From assembly GCA_016926155.1 (NCBI GenBank), contig JAFGPC010000051.1, positions 1-64,000 of the forward strand: a stretch of 64,000 bases of DNA. The letters run 5' to 3'. The notes below the pieces were generated by a model, which did no database searches, had not been told where the DNA came from, and saw nothing but the letters and a program-made list of their open reading frames with translations. Positions 17,376 through 26,987 of the stretch are shown in pieces; position 1 is the stretch's first letter, and each line of letters begins with the position of its first letter. Source of the stretch: Sedimentisphaerales bacterium. Its GTDB lineage: Bacteria > Planctomycetota > Phycisphaerae > Sedimentisphaerales > Anaerohalosphaeraceae. The position numbers were made by a program, and so were the translations under genes.

Positions 17376-18926
17376 ATGATTTCTGATACAGTAGTTATTT
17401 TTGATACGACATTACGGGACGGTGAGCAGTCGCCAGGTGCGGCAATGTCGATCAGCGAAAAGATCGAGATTGCCCATCAATTGGCTAAGCTCAAAGTAGA
17501 TATTATTGAGGCGGGTTTTCCGGTTTCCTCCCCGGCCCAGTTCGAGGCCACCCGGTTGTGCGCTGAGCAGGTGGAAGGTCCGGTGATCTGTGGATTGGCT
17601 CGTGCTCAGGCCGGAGATATCGAAGCGGCGGGAAAAGCCCTGCAGGCGGCCAAAAAACGGAGAATCCACACCTTTATTGCGACCAGTCCGATCCATATGG
17701 AATACAAGCTCCGCAAGAAGCCGGATGAGGTCGTAAAAATGGCCGTCGAAGCCGTCAAATTGGCAAAAACTTTTACCGATGATGTGGAATTTTCACCGGA
17801 AGATGCCTGCCGCAGTGAAATTCCGTTCCTGATTGAGGTTTTGACGGCGGTTGTGGAAGCCGGTGCGACCACACTCAATATTCCGGATACTGTCGGATAC
17901 GTGCTTCCGTATGAATATGGACAGATCATCAAACGGCTCAGAGAAGGGGTTAAAAATATTGACAAAGCTGTAATCAGCACCCATTGTCACAATGATCTGG
18001 GTATGGCCGTCGGCAACAGCCTGGCCGGTGTTCGTAACGGAGCCCGTCAGGTGGAATGCACCGTTAACGGCCTCGGAGAGCGTGCGGGCAATGCCGCCAT
18101 GGAAGAGATTGTTATGGCGATTCATACCCGTCCGGACTTTTTCGAGAATGTTAAAACCAACATTAAAACGACGGAAATCTATCGTGCCAGTCAGTTGGTA
18201 TCACAGATTACGGGTTTTGTGATCCAGCCGAATAAAGCAATTGTCGGAGCGAATGCCTTTGCTCATGAATCGGGCATTCATGTAGATGGCATCCTCAAAC
18301 AAAGACAGACATATGAGATTATGACTCCTGAAACTATCGGTCTGTCCGGTTCACGAATGGTGTTGGGGCGCCATTCCGGAAGAGCTGGTTTTTCCGATCG
18401 GTGCGTGTCAATGGGTTATAAGCTGTCCAAAGAAGAACTGCAGGCTGCTTATGAAAAATTCCTACAGATCGCCGACAAGAAAAAAGAGGTCTTCGACGAG
18501 GATATCGCGGCCATTATTAATGACGAAATTCGTGCGATCGAGCATGTATACGGCCTGGAGTATCTCCATGTAGCTTGTGGTACGGGAACCCTGCCTACGG
18601 CCAGTGTCAAGATTCGCAAAGGCGAAGACATCAAGCTGGCTGCCGCGTTTGGCGATGGCCCGGTCGATGCCGCATACGAAGCAATCCGCGAAGCGACCGG
18701 ACTTTCCCCCGCAATCGAAAATTATTCGATCCGGGCGATTACCGGCGGGAAGGAGGCTATGGGCGAAGCGACTGTGAGGATTAAAAACGGCACTCGGACG
18801 TACATGGGCCGGGGCGTATCCACGGACATCATCGAAGCCAGTGCCAAGGCATACGTCGACGCCATCAATCGTATGGTCTCGCTGGAAAGCAAGGATCGAC
18901 TGAGCGAGGCAAAGGCCGAGGTTTGA
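17376..18926 (+). CDS. leuA: 2-isopropylmalate synthase
   Basis: This enzyme condenses acetyl-CoA with 2-oxoisovalerate in the first committed step of leucine synthesis. The 516-aa product shows the DRE-TIM signature FDTTLRDGEQSPGAAMS near residue 9, metal-binding STHCHNDLGMAVGNS and the second signature NGLGERAGNAAMEE. A C-terminal LeuA dimer/allosteric domain (about 390-510) is where leucine feedback acts. The length is standard. AGGAG lies 8 nt before the ATG. It is the first structural gene of an operon with leuC, leuD and leuB and follows a Leu-rich leader peptide. Confidence 0.97.
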   Translation: MISDTVVIFDTTLRDGEQSPGAAMSISEKIEIAHQLAKLKVDIIEAGFPVSSPAQFEATRLCAEQVEGPVICGLARAQAGDIEAAGKALQAAKKRRIHTFIATSPIHMEYKLRKKPDEVVKMAVEAVKLAKTFTDDVEFSPEDACRSEIPFLIEVLTAVVEAGATTLNIPDTVGYVLPYEYGQIIKRLREGVKNIDKAVISTHCHNDLGMAVGNSLAGVRNGARQVECTVNGLGERAGNAAMEEIVMAIHTRPDFFENVKTNIKTTEIYRASQLVSQITGFVIQPNKAIVGANAFAHESGIHVDGILKQRQTYEIMTPETIGLSGSRMVLGRHSGRAGFSDRCVSMGYKLSKEELQAAYEKFLQIADKKKEVFDEDIAAIINDEIRAIEHVYGLEYLHVACGTGTLPTASVKIRKGEDIKLAAAFGDGPVDAAYEAIREATGLSPAIENYSIRAITGGKEAMGEATVRIKNGTRTYMGRGVSTDIIEASAKAYVDAINRMVSLESKDRLSEAKAEV

Positions 18927-18988
18927 TCATGCGATAGGATTCGTAAAGAGGAAAAAGAAAACGAGGTAACATCTTGGGAGAAAGCAAG

Positions 18989-20251
18989 ATGCCAATGACA
19001 ATAACGGAACAAATTTTCGCCCGGGCCGCCGGAAAACAGGCGGTCGAACCGGGTGATCTGGTCAATGCAAAGATCGATATGATAATGTGCCACGATGTAA
19101 CCACCCCGCCGGCGATCTCGATGCTCAAACAACACGGCATCGACAGGGTGTTCGACCTGGAAAAGCTTGCGGTTACCCCGGACCATTTTCAGCCGGCAAA
19201 GGATATCAAAAGCGCCGAGCTGCATAAGCGTCTGGACACGTGGGCGAAGGAAAAAGGCATCAGACATTATTACCCGATTGGCAAGGCAGGAGTCTGCCAC
19301 GCCCTTTTACCCGAGCAGGGACACATCCGCCCGGGAGAAGTGATCGTCGGCGGCGACAGCCATACCTGCACGTATGGGGCGTTTGCCGCGTTTAGCACAG
19401 GGATCGGATCGACCGACCTGGCCGCGGCAATCGCCACCGGGCAGTTATGGTTTCGGGTGCCTGAGTCCATGAAATTCACCCTTAGCGGTCATCTGCCGCA
19501 TGGGGTATACAGCAAGGATGTCGTACTGGAGGTGATTCGTCGCATCGGCACGGATGGAGCCCTGTATAAGGCCATCGAATATGTCGGTCCGGCCTTGAAG
19601 GAGATGAGCATGGAGGCCCGTATGACCATCACGAACATGGCCATCGAAGCGGGCGGCAAGAACGCAATCATCGGTTTCGATGAAACAACAAAGCAGTATC
19701 TGGAAGGACGACTCAAGGGCAAACAGGATTATACTGTCTTTGAGTCGGATCCGGAAGCGAAGTATTGTTTCGAGGACACGATCGATTGCGACAAACTCGA
19801 ACCTCTCGTGGCGTATCCACACCTGCCCAGCAATGGCAAGCCGATCTCGGAATGTGCAGGTGAAGTGATGGATCAGTGCTATATCGGAAGCTGTACCAAT
19901 GGGCGTATTGAGGATTTCCGAATCGCCGCTTCGGTAATGAAGGGCAAACAGGTCAAGATTCGCACGCTGATTGTTCCAACCACGCCGACGGTGTGGCGAC
20001 AGGCCAACGATGAGGGCTTGCTGAATATTTTCTATGATGCCGGCTGCGTGATCAGTGCTCCCACCTGCGGGGCGTGCCTGGGCGGCTTTATGGGTGTGCT
20101 TGGCGCCGAAGAGAAATGTGTCAGCACGACCAACCGTAATTTTGTCGGTCGAATGGGACACCCCACCAGCGAAGTATATCTGTGTAACCCGGCTACCGCA
20201 GCGGCCAGCGCTGTGGAAGGAAAATTAGCGGACCCGAGAAAATATATGTGA
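18989..20251 (+). CDS. leuC: 3-isopropylmalate dehydratase large subunit (HacA type)
   Basis: The 420-aa aconitase-family protein isomerises 2- to 3-isopropylmalate with LeuD and a [4Fe-4S] cluster. It starts [15 protein letters not shown] at ATG 18989 with GGGAG upstream; TTG 18974 is an in-frame alternative. Cluster ligands are in GSCTNGR (near residue 301) and CGACLGG (near 361 and 364). The length of 420 is that of the archaeal/HacA-like LeuC2 group rather than the 460-470 aa enterobacterial LeuC. It lies 62 nt after leuA. Confidence 0.95.
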   Translation: MPMTITEQIFARAAGKQAVEPGDLVNAKIDMIMCHDVTTPPAISMLKQHGIDRVFDLEKLAVTPDHFQPAKDIKSAELHKRLDTWAKEKGIRHYYPIGKAGVCHALLPEQGHIRPGEVIVGGDSHTCTYGAFAAFSTGIGSTDLAAAIATGQLWFRVPESMKFTLSGHLPHGVYSKDVVLEVIRRIGTDGALYKAIEYVGPALKEMSMEARMTITNMAIEAGGKNAIIGFDETTKQYLEGRLKGKQDYTVFESDPEAKYCFEDTIDCDKLEPLVAYPHLPSNGKPISECAGEVMDQCYIGSCTNGRIEDFRIAASVMKGKQVKIRTLIVPTTPTVWRQANDEGLLNIFYDAGCVISAPTCGACLGGFMGVLGAEEKCVSTTNRNFVGRMGHPTSEVYLCNPATAAASAVEGKLADPRKYM

Positions 20252-20276
20252 TGTTGGAATCAAAAGGGGCATAGTT

Positions 20277-20504
20277 ATGAATATGAAACACAAGCCGAGT
20301 TTTTTGATTCCCGTGGCCAATTTAATTGTGATGTTTTTTGTAATTATTGGTCTGGCTTTATCGATCTCATGTGCCTCTGTAACGTTAAGAATAATTATGA
20401 TAATTTGCCAATCATTAGTAATTGTCCTTACTGTTTTTCAATGTATTCTCTACTTAAAGAATTATATTGATTATCGATCGAATGAGGCTGAGTTGGGAAA
20501 ATGA
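20277..20504 (+). CDS. Small two-helix membrane protein inside the leucine operon
   Basis: The 75-aa product has two hydrophobic helices (about residues 9-31 and 37-60) and a charged C-terminal tail. An AGGGG ribosome binding site lies about 8 nt before ATG 20277, with a second ATG two codons later. The ORF looks A+T-richer than its neighbours. It fills the gap between leuC (25 nt upstream) and leuD (50 nt downstream). I do not recognise the family. It could be a membrane-anchored small protein or a recent insertion into the operon; no transport motif is visible. Confidence 0.55.
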   Translation: MNMKHKPSFLIPVANLIVMFFVIIGLALSISCASVTLRIIMIICQSLVIVLTVFQCILYLKNYIDYRSNEAELGK

Positions 20505-20554
20505 AAAATCTGTGAAGTCTGTGTAATGTGTGGTTTCACAGAGAGGAGATAAAT

Positions 20555-21034
20555 ATGGCAAAAACGTATGTATATAAACGTGATCATGTTAATACGGATG
20601 AAATTATTCCAGCCCGGTATTTGAATACGGACGATGCGGCGGAACTGGCGACACACTGTCTGGAGGACCTGGATCCGGAGTTTGTCAACAAAGTGCAGCC
20701 CGGAGATGTTATCGTAGCTGGGGATGACTTTGGTTGTGGGTCCAGTCGGGAACATGCCGTTTGGGCGATTCAGGGTGCCAAGGTCGGGGCCGTAGTCGCT
20801 CATTCATTTGCTCGTATCTTTTACCGCAATTGCATTAACAATGGATTTTACCCAATCGAGCTGCCCGGCGCTGTGGACAAAATCCATGACGGCGATGAAG
20901 TGGAAGTGGATTACAAACTGGGAGTAATCCATAATAAAACGCAGAATAAAGATATCCCCTTCAAAGCGCTGCCGGACTTTGCATTGGAAATCATTAACCA
21001 TGGCGGATTGCTGGAACATATTAAAAAACAGTAA
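20555..21034 (+). CDS. leuD: 3-isopropylmalate dehydratase small subunit
   Basis: This is the swivelling domain partner of LeuC. The start is ATG 20555, preceded by GAGGAG; an in-frame upstream GTG is less likely. The 159-aa product starts KTYVYKRDHVNTDEIIPARYLN, the classical LeuD N-terminus, and has the substrate loop DDFGCGSSREHA and GVAHSFARIFYRN-like segment (AVVAHSFARIFYRNCINNGF). The size is that of the short LeuD2 group, consistent with the HacA-like LeuC. It lies between the small membrane ORF and leuB. Confidence 0.96.
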   Translation: MAKTYVYKRDHVNTDEIIPARYLNTDDAAELATHCLEDLDPEFVNKVQPGDVIVAGDDFGCGSSREHAVWAIQGAKVGAVVAHSFARIFYRNCINNGFYPIELPGAVDKIHDGDEVEVDYKLGVIHNKTQNKDIPFKALPDFALEIINHGGLLEHIKKQ

Positions 21035-21160
21035 CTGTGGGATTATCTACGCAGCCTGTGGTTTAATCTTGTTCGGAAAATGGTGACAAGTAGACGCAAA
21101 ATGGCGTAGGTTTACAACGTTGAACACGTAGAATCGAGAATGGGAAAGGATAAGGTATCA

Positions 21161-22246
21161 ATGGCGACGTACAAAATAGCGGTCATAGGCGGCGACGGGA
21201 CCGGGCCGGAAGTAACGGTCGAAGCAATCAAGGTGATGGATGCCGCCGCAGACAAATTCGGTTTCAAGGTGGATAAGACTGAGTTTGATTTCGGAGGCGA
21301 GCGGTACAAGCGGACCGGAGAGACCCTGCCGGACAGTGGTGTGGAGGAATTAAGGAAATTTGACGCGATTTTACTCGGTGCCATCGGACACCCGGACGTT
21401 AAGCCGGGCATCCTGGAAAAAGGGATTCTCCTTAGTGCCCGCTTCGAACTGGACCAGTACATCAATCTTCGACCGGTTCGCCTGTATCCCGGTGTAGAGA
21501 CGCCGTTGAAGGATAAAGGACCGGAAGAGATCGACTACGTTGTGGTTCGCGAGAACACCGGTGATTTATACACCGGAGCCGGGGGATTTACCCTGAAAGG
21601 TACACCGCACGAAACTGCTATCCAGACGGCGATGTATACCCGTTTTCAGGTGGACCGTTGCCTCAAGTATGCCTTCGAGTATGCTCGTAAATATGGCAAA
21701 AAGGCCCGGGGCAAAGGAAAGGAAAATACACTGGGGCTGGTCGGAAAGACCAACGTTCTGACGTTTGTCTACGACCTGTGGGAACGAGCCTTCCATGAGA
21801 TGGGCCAGAATGAATACCCGGAGATTCGACGGGATTACTATCATGTAGATGCTACATGCATGTGGATGATTAAAAATCCCGAGTGGTTTGATGTACTCGT
21901 AACCGGCAATATGTTCGGCGACATCATCACGGATCTGGGCGCCATTACCCAGGGCGGGATGGGCATCGCCGCCGGCGGCAATATCAATCCGGAAGGTGTG
22001 AGCATGTTCGAGCCCATCGGCGGGAGCGCTCCTAAATATACCGGCCAGGGCGTGATCAATCCTCTGGCTGCGATCTGTGCCATGCAGATGATGTTACAAA
22101 CCCTGGGCGAAGAAACCGCTGCCGAGAAAATAGAAGAAGCGGTGAAGACCGTTACAGCGACCAAGCTCAAATCGTTGGCGGCCGGCCGAATGGGTTATTC
22201 GACCAGCCAGGTGGGTGATCTGGTGGCCGACCTGGTGGCTCAATAA
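21161..22246 (+). CDS. leuB: 3-isopropylmalate dehydrogenase
   Basis: This NAD-dependent oxidative decarboxylase performs the third step of leucine synthesis. The product begins YKIAVIGGDGTGPEVTVEA. It carries the isocitrate/isopropylmalate family residues in FELDQYINLRPVRLYPG and VVRENTGDLYTGAGG, and the metal site NMFGDIITDLGA. The NAD-binding segment is EPIGGSAPKYTGQG. ATG 21161 is preferred (361 aa) because AAGG lies 6 nt upstream; ATG 21140 is an alternative seven codons earlier. Operon position next to leuD argues for LeuB over isocitrate dehydrogenase. A strong terminator follows. Confidence 0.9.
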   Translation: MATYKIAVIGGDGTGPEVTVEAIKVMDAAADKFGFKVDKTEFDFGGERYKRTGETLPDSGVEELRKFDAILLGAIGHPDVKPGILEKGILLSARFELDQYINLRPVRLYPGVETPLKDKGPEEIDYVVVRENTGDLYTGAGGFTLKGTPHETAIQTAMYTRFQVDRCLKYAFEYARKYGKKARGKGKENTLGLVGKTNVLTFVYDLWERAFHEMGQNEYPEIRRDYYHVDATCMWMIKNPEWFDVLVTGNMFGDIITDLGAITQGGMGIAAGGNINPEGVSMFEPIGGSAPKYTGQGVINPLAAICAMQMMLQTLGEETAAEKIEEAVKTVTATKLKSLAAGRMGYSTSQVGDLVADLVAQ

Positions 22247-22261
22247 AAAGAATCCAGTAAG

Positions 22262-22286
22262 GGCGGGATCGGTTCCCGCCTTTTTT
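22262..22286 (+). terminator. Rho-independent terminator of the leucine operon
   Basis: GGCGGGA (22262-22268) and TCCCGCC (22274-22280) pair perfectly around a 5-nt loop and run into TTTTTT. It starts 15 nt after the leuB stop. Confidence 0.9.
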
Positions 22287-22311
22287 ATGTCCATATTTTG
22301 TGGAGGCGGTT

Positions 22312-25300
22312 ATGAAAATTAGTCGAATTTCATTAGTGATAGTTCTTATCGGACTGTGTGGATCGATAGTCCTGGCTCAGACCACGGATGGCCTGATCCG
22401 GAACAACTCATTTGAACGAGCCCGAGAAGATCGACCGGCCGGATGGAATACACAGGTATGGGGTGGCGCCGGCGAATTTGAATATGCGTCCGTTGGACGT
22501 ACCGGTTCTCGGAGCGTCAAGATCAGTTCCACAAGCGGAGCTGACATCAGTTGGTCTCAAAATGTGCGGGTTAAACCCGAAACCGAATACCGCCTCATGG
22601 GATGGATCAAGACCGAAAACACTCGTGGAGCCCGCGGTGCCTTATTGAATCTGCACAACATCCAGTCAGCCCGGACGCCTGCGGTTACCGGGACTAAAGA
22701 TTGGACAAAGGTTGAGTGTCGATTCAATACCGGTTCGAATGATCAGATCCAGATCAATTGCCTCTTCGGAGGTTGGGGACTCTCCACGGGGACGGCCTGG
22801 TACGATGATATCGAACTGATCGAGATTCCCGACAAGCCGCTGATGTATTACACGGATGCATCGTCCGGCCGGGCTTTTGCCAAGGATCCGGATGTAGCCC
22901 GGTTTAAAGACAAATACTGGATATATTATACAGTGGACCGGCCGGGTAAAGGAATCGCCGTCGGGATTGCCCAGAGTGATGATTTGACCGGCTGGAAAAA
23001 AGTCGGCGAGATGCTTCCCGATGCCGAGTATGAGAAAAACGGACTTGGAGCTCCCGCAGCTATCGTACACGAAGGAAAACTCCATTTGTTCTATCAGACT
23101 TATGGCAATGGCCCCAAGGATGCGATCTGTCATGCCTGGAGTGAAGATGGGATTCATTTCACACGGAATGAAACAAATCCAATCTTTCGACCGATAGGCT
23201 CATGGAACTGTGGCCGGGCAATTGACGCGGATGTAATCGCCTATGGCGATCAAATGCTGCTGTATTGGGCCACCCGAGACCGGGACTTTAAGCTACAGAT
23301 GGTCGGAGTTGCCGCAGCGCCGCTGGATAGCGATTTCACACGGGACAAATGGACTCAGCTTGGCGATGGACCAGTGCTCCAACCGCAGATGCCATGGGAA
23401 AAGCAGTGCATTGAAGCGCCTTCTGTGGTCAAACACAGAGACAAGCTATTTATGTTCTATGCCGGCGCATACAATAACCAGCCCCAGCAGATCGGATGTG
23501 CTATAAGTGACGATGGAGTAAAATGGCAGCGGCTCAGTGATTATCCGCTGTTGCCTAATGGGAAACAGGGTAAATGGAATAGCAGCGAGTCGGGACACCC
23601 CGGTATCTTTGTCGATGATGATGGCAAACAATACCTGTTCTTCCAGGGCAACAATGACAACGGCAAGACATGGTATCTGTCCAAAATGCTGGTTCGATGG
23701 GATAATGACGAACCATATTTGATACAGCCGAGGGACGAAAAGGAGTATCGTCTACGAAAGACACAAAAAGCCGTTGTCAAAATCGATGCCAAAAACACCC
23801 AGGCTCCGGTCAGTGAATATATCTATGGCCAGTTCATAGAACATCTGGGCCGGTGTATTTATGGGGGCATCTGGGCCGAAATGCTCGAAGATCGGAAGTT
23901 CTTCTATACCGTACCGGCTAAGAGGGATATCTGGGGCCGAACTGGGGAACAGGCCCGTGTCCTTCGTGATTCGCCGTGGAAAGTGATTGGTCCGGAGGGA
24001 TCGGTTACGATGGTCGAATACGATTCCTATGTGGGTAAACATACACCCCAGATTACCGTAGGTGACACACCGGCAGGTATTTATCAGGAAGAATTGGGAA
24101 TCGTACAGGGGAAAACCTATGTCGGTCGTGTAGTACTGGCCGGTGATCCTAAAACAACTCCAATTCAGGTCAGTCTGGTCTGGGGTCAAAATAAGGAAGA
24201 ACGTGATACAGTAGTCATCGAGAAGATCAATTCTGACTACAGTAAATACAGTTTTACATTCAAGGCCGGTAAACGGACGGACGAGGCCTGGCTGGAAATC
24301 GTAGGAACGGGCAAAGGAAAGTTCCGCATCGGGGCTGTTTCCCTTATGCCGGGTGACAATGTCAAAGGATTCAGGGCCGATACCCTGGCACTGCTTAAGC
24401 AATTAAATTCACCAGTGTATCGTTGGCCAGGGGGGAATTTCGTCAGTGGATACGACTGGCGGGATGGTCTGGGCGATCCGGATAAGAGACCAATCCGCAG
24501 CAATCCCGCATGGACAGGTCTGGAATATAACGATGTGGGAATTCACGAATTCATGGACTTGTGCCGATTACTTGATACGGAGCCGTATATTGCCGTTAAT
24601 ACCGGCTTGGGTAAGGCCGAAGACGCCGGGCTCGAAGTGGAATACTGTAATGGCTCGGTTGATACACGGATGGGGAAGTGGAGGGTTGCAAATGGCCACC
24701 CGGACCCATTTGGCGTCAAGTTCTGGGCTGTCGGAAATGAGATGTATGGCGGCTGGCAGCTTGGACACATGCCTTTGGCAGACTATGTCAAAAAGCACAA
24801 CGCGGTTGCCGAAGCCATGTGGAAGGTCGACCCAAGTGTCCAGTTGGTGGCGGTCGGCGCTGTCGGGCAATGGAGTGAAGAGACACTCAAAAACTGTGCC
24901 GATAACATGACATATATCAGTGAGCATTTTTATTGTCAGAGTCGCCCTGATGTGCCCCAGCATGTCGCCCAGATTACTAATAGCATCCGGCGGATTGCCG
25001 AAGCCCATCGGCGGTATCGTCAGGAAATCCCCGCCATTCAGGGCCGTAACATCCGTATTGCTCTGGACGAATGGAACTACTGGTACGGTCCGCATGTCTT
25101 TGGCGAGTTGGGAACGCGATATTTTCATAAGGATGGACTGGGCATTGCCGCCGGCCTGCACGAATATATCCGCAACAGCGATATCTACTTTATGGCCAAT
25201 TATGCACAGACGGTCAATGTGATCGGGTGTATCAAAACGACCAAGACCGAAGCGGCTTTGGAGACGACTGCCCTGCCGCTGATGCTGTATCGCAAGGAAT

Positions 25301-25617
25301 TTGGAGTTTCACCGATTCCCGTAGCGCATGACATTGTGCCTGTGGATGTGGTTGCCGCTTGGACTGTCGATCAGAAAGCGATCACGGTGGGTATTGTCAA
25401 TCCGACCGACAACAAATATGAATTGTCCCTGGATCTGAATGGTGTCGATCTCAGCGGAAAAGCCAAGCTTTGGCTGATCGAACATTCCGATCCGATGGCC
25501 TACAATGATCCGGCTAAAAAGCCGGAAGTAAGGATTGAAGAAAAACAACTTTCGGATGTGAAAAGTCTGATAAGTGCGCCCTTGAGCATCAGTCTATATC
25601 GGCTTCAAGTGCATTAA
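22312..25617 (+). CDS. Secreted beta-propeller and GH51 alpha-L-arabinofuranosidase, bifunctional layout
   Basis: The 1101-aa exported enzyme probably removes arabinose from arabinan or arabinoxylan. ATG 22312 is chosen because TGGAGG lies 5 nt upstream and it begins a signal peptide ending VLAQ (residue 23). Next comes a CBM4_9-like beta-sandwich (about 25-180, LIRNNSFERA to YDDIELIE). A five-bladed propeller of the GH43/GH32/GH130 type follows (about 190-475: KDPDVARFKDKYWIYYT, APAAIVHEGKLHLFY, EAPSVVKHRDKLFMFYA). The C-terminal part (about 490-1101) is GH51, with acid/base E810 in GNEMYGG and nucleophile E920 in DEWNYWYG. The gene lies between two terminators and is probably monocistronic. 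Confidence 0.92.
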   Translation: MKISRISLVIVLIGLCGSIVLAQTTDGLIRNNSFERAREDRPAGWNTQVWGGAGEFEYASVGRTGSRSVKISSTSGADISWSQNVRVKPETEYRLMGWIKTENTRGARGALLNLHNIQSARTPAVTGTKDWTKVECRFNTGSNDQIQINCLFGGWGLSTGTAWYDDIELIEIPDKPLMYYTDASSGRAFAKDPDVARFKDKYWIYYTVDRPGKGIAVGIAQSDDLTGWKKVGEMLPDAEYEKNGLGAPAAIVHEGKLHLFYQTYGNGPKDAICHAWSEDGIHFTRNETNPIFRPIGSWNCGRAIDADVIAYGDQMLLYWATRDRDFKLQMVGVAAAPLDSDFTRDKWTQLGDGPVLQPQMPWEKQCIEAPSVVKHRDKLFMFYAGAYNNQPQQIGCAISDDGVKWQRLSDYPLLPNGKQGKWNSSESGHPGIFVDDDGKQYLFFQGNNDNGKTWYLSKMLVRWDNDEPYLIQPRDEKEYRLRKTQKAVVKIDAKNTQAPVSEYIYGQFIEHLGRCIYGGIWAEMLEDRKFFYTVPAKRDIWGRTGEQARVLRDSPWKVIGPEGSVTMVEYDSYVGKHTPQITVGDTPAGIYQEELGIVQGKTYVGRVVLAGDPKTTPIQVSLVWGQNKEERDTVVIEKINSDYSKYSFTFKAGKRTDEAWLEIVGTGKGKFRIGAVSLMPGDNVKGFRADTLALLKQLNSPVYRWPGGNFVSGYDWRDGLGDPDKRPIRSNPAWTGLEYNDVGIHEFMDLCRLLDTEPYIAVNTGLGKAEDAGLEVEYCNGSVDTRMGKWRVANGHPDPFGVKFWAVGNEMYGGWQLGHMPLADYVKKHNAVAEAMWKVDPSVQLVAVGAVGQWSEETLKNCADNMTYISEHFYCQSRPDVPQHVAQITNSIRRIAEAHRRYRQEIPAIQGRNIRIALDEWNYWYGPHVFGELGTRYFHKDGLGIAAGLHEYIRNSDIYFMANYAQTVNVIGCIKTTKTEAALETTALPLMLYRKEFGVSPIPVAHDIVPVDVVAAWTVDQKAITVGIVNPTDNKYELSLDLNGVDLSGKAKLWLIEHSDPMAYNDPAKKPEVRIEEKQLSDVKSLISAPLSISLYRLQVH

Positions 25618-25639
25618 CCGAACCTTTGTTGACGAATGG

Positions 25640-25676
25640 CAGCGCTGTCGGTATAACATCGGCAGCGCTGTTTTTT
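25640..25676 (+). terminator. Rho-independent terminator after the GH51 gene
   Basis: Two copies of the self-complementary CAGCGCTG (25640-25647 and 25663-25670) pair as an 8-bp stem, extended inward by a wobble pair and CG, and are followed by TTTTTT. It starts 23 nt after the stop codon. Confidence 0.85.
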
Positions 25677-25695
25677 GCGCTGTGAGGATTGGAAA

Positions 25696-26688
25696 ATGCC
25701 TGCGAATCTGACACCGGAGTACAAAAAGGCCGAGGAATGGTTCCGCAGTGCCGGCACGGACGAAGAACGTCTGCTGGCGCTGGAGGAGATGATGCGCACC
25801 ATCCCCCGCCACAAAGGCACCGAGCACATGCAGGCCGACATCAAGCGGCGGATGAGCCGTATCAAGGCATCGCTGGAAGGGTTGCAGAAAAAAGCCGGCA
25901 GCAAGCATGTGGATGTTTTTCACGTGCCCAAAACCGGGGCCGGCCAGGTCGTTCTGATTGGTATGCCCAACAGCGGTAAAAGCTCCATCCTAGCGGCCCT
26001 GTCGAACGCGCGTGTCCACGTAACTGAGTATCCCTTCGCCACCGACAAGCCCGTTCCGGGTATGATCCAACATGAGGATGTCAAAATCGAAATAGTGGAC
26101 ATGCCACCGGTCACGGCCGATTATGCCGCGCCGGGACAAGTCAATACCTATCGCACATGCGACTTGATCGCAATCGTGATCGACATATCGGGCGAGGTGC
26201 TCGAACAGATACAGGTCTGTACGGATTATCTGGACCAGCACCGCCTGATCCTCGATGAGACGGCCGATCCGACGGACGAGGGATATATCCTCTCACATCC
26301 GACGTTTGTGATCTGCACCAAGGCCGACATCGCTCCTGCAGGGACCACCGAGACGCTGAAAGAATTATGTGACCGGAATTTTGAATTTATCGAGGTTTCC
26401 TCGACGGTTGGGCAGGGGCTGGATTTTTTGAAGAAACGCATCTTTGAGATGCTGGACATCGTTCGCGTCTATGCCAAAAAACCAGGCGAGCCGGTAGACA
26501 AAAGTGATCCATTCACGTTGCCTCGTGGCTCCACGGTTATCGACCTGGCGCAACAGGTACACCGCGAACTGGCCCAGAAGCTTAAAAGTGCCCGCGTCTG
26601 GGACAGCCCCGTCGCGCACGATGGGCAGAATATCCCTCGCGACCATGTCATCAACGACAAAGAGATCATCGAGTTGCATTTTGGATGA
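25696..26688 (+). CDS. DRG/Obg-family GTPase with TGS domain
   Basis: The 330-aa cytoplasmic GTPase resembles the DRG/Rbg group that works on ribosomes. An N-terminal helical part (1-85, with EYKKAEEWFRSAGTDEERLL) precedes the G domain: G1 IGMPNSGKSS near residue 98, Gly-rich G2 segment with TDKPVPGMI, G3 DMPP in place of the usual DxPG, G4 CTKAD in place of NKxD, and G5-like EVSSTVGQG. The last 70 residues form a TGS domain (FTLPRGSTVIDLAQQVH, ending INDKEIIELHFG). ATG 25696 is preceded by AGGATTGG. The altered G3 and G4 are worth noting but do not exclude GTP binding. Confidence 0.88.
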   Translation: MPANLTPEYKKAEEWFRSAGTDEERLLALEEMMRTIPRHKGTEHMQADIKRRMSRIKASLEGLQKKAGSKHVDVFHVPKTGAGQVVLIGMPNSGKSSILAALSNARVHVTEYPFATDKPVPGMIQHEDVKIEIVDMPPVTADYAAPGQVNTYRTCDLIAIVIDISGEVLEQIQVCTDYLDQHRLILDETADPTDEGYILSHPTFVICTKADIAPAGTTETLKELCDRNFEFIEVSSTVGQGLDFLKKRIFEMLDIVRVYAKKPGEPVDKSDPFTLPRGSTVIDLAQQVHRELAQKLKSARVWDSPVAHDGQNIPRDHVINDKEIIELHFG

Positions 26689-26792
26689 GAAAACCGTAAC
26701 CTACACAATGAATGGATTCCCAATAATGTCAGGTGACCAAGGAATCGCCTTTGGTTTCATTGGAAAGTACTGGAAAACAGGAGAGTCGATAG

Positions 26793-26987
26793 ATGGAATG
26801 TAAGAAAGACAGGAATCTGAGTTACTGCAGTTGCACATATTCTTCCTGCGGTAATCGCGGTGTCTGCTGCGATTGCCTGCAGTACCACCTCAAGAGCCGA
26901 CAACTTCCGGGCTGCTGTTTCCCGCCCGAGGTAGAAAAGACTTATGACCGCAGTTTCGAAATGTTTGCCAAAGCCTGGAAGCTTTAG
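26793..26987 (+). CDS. DUF6485 small Cys-rich protein
   Basis: The 64-aa product begins MECKKDRNLSYCSCTYSSC and contains eleven Cys, among them a CCDC run and a GCCFPPEVEKTYDRS segment typical of the DUF6485 family. The pattern suggests a small metal-binding protein. No biochemical function is known to me. AGGAG lies 9 nt before the ATG. It follows the GTPase gene by 104 nt and its stop overlaps the convergent PHP gene stop by 4 nt. Confidence 0.8.
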   Translation: MECKKDRNLSYCSCTYSSCGNRGVCCDCLQYHLKSRQLPGCCFPPEVEKTYDRSFEMFAKAWKL

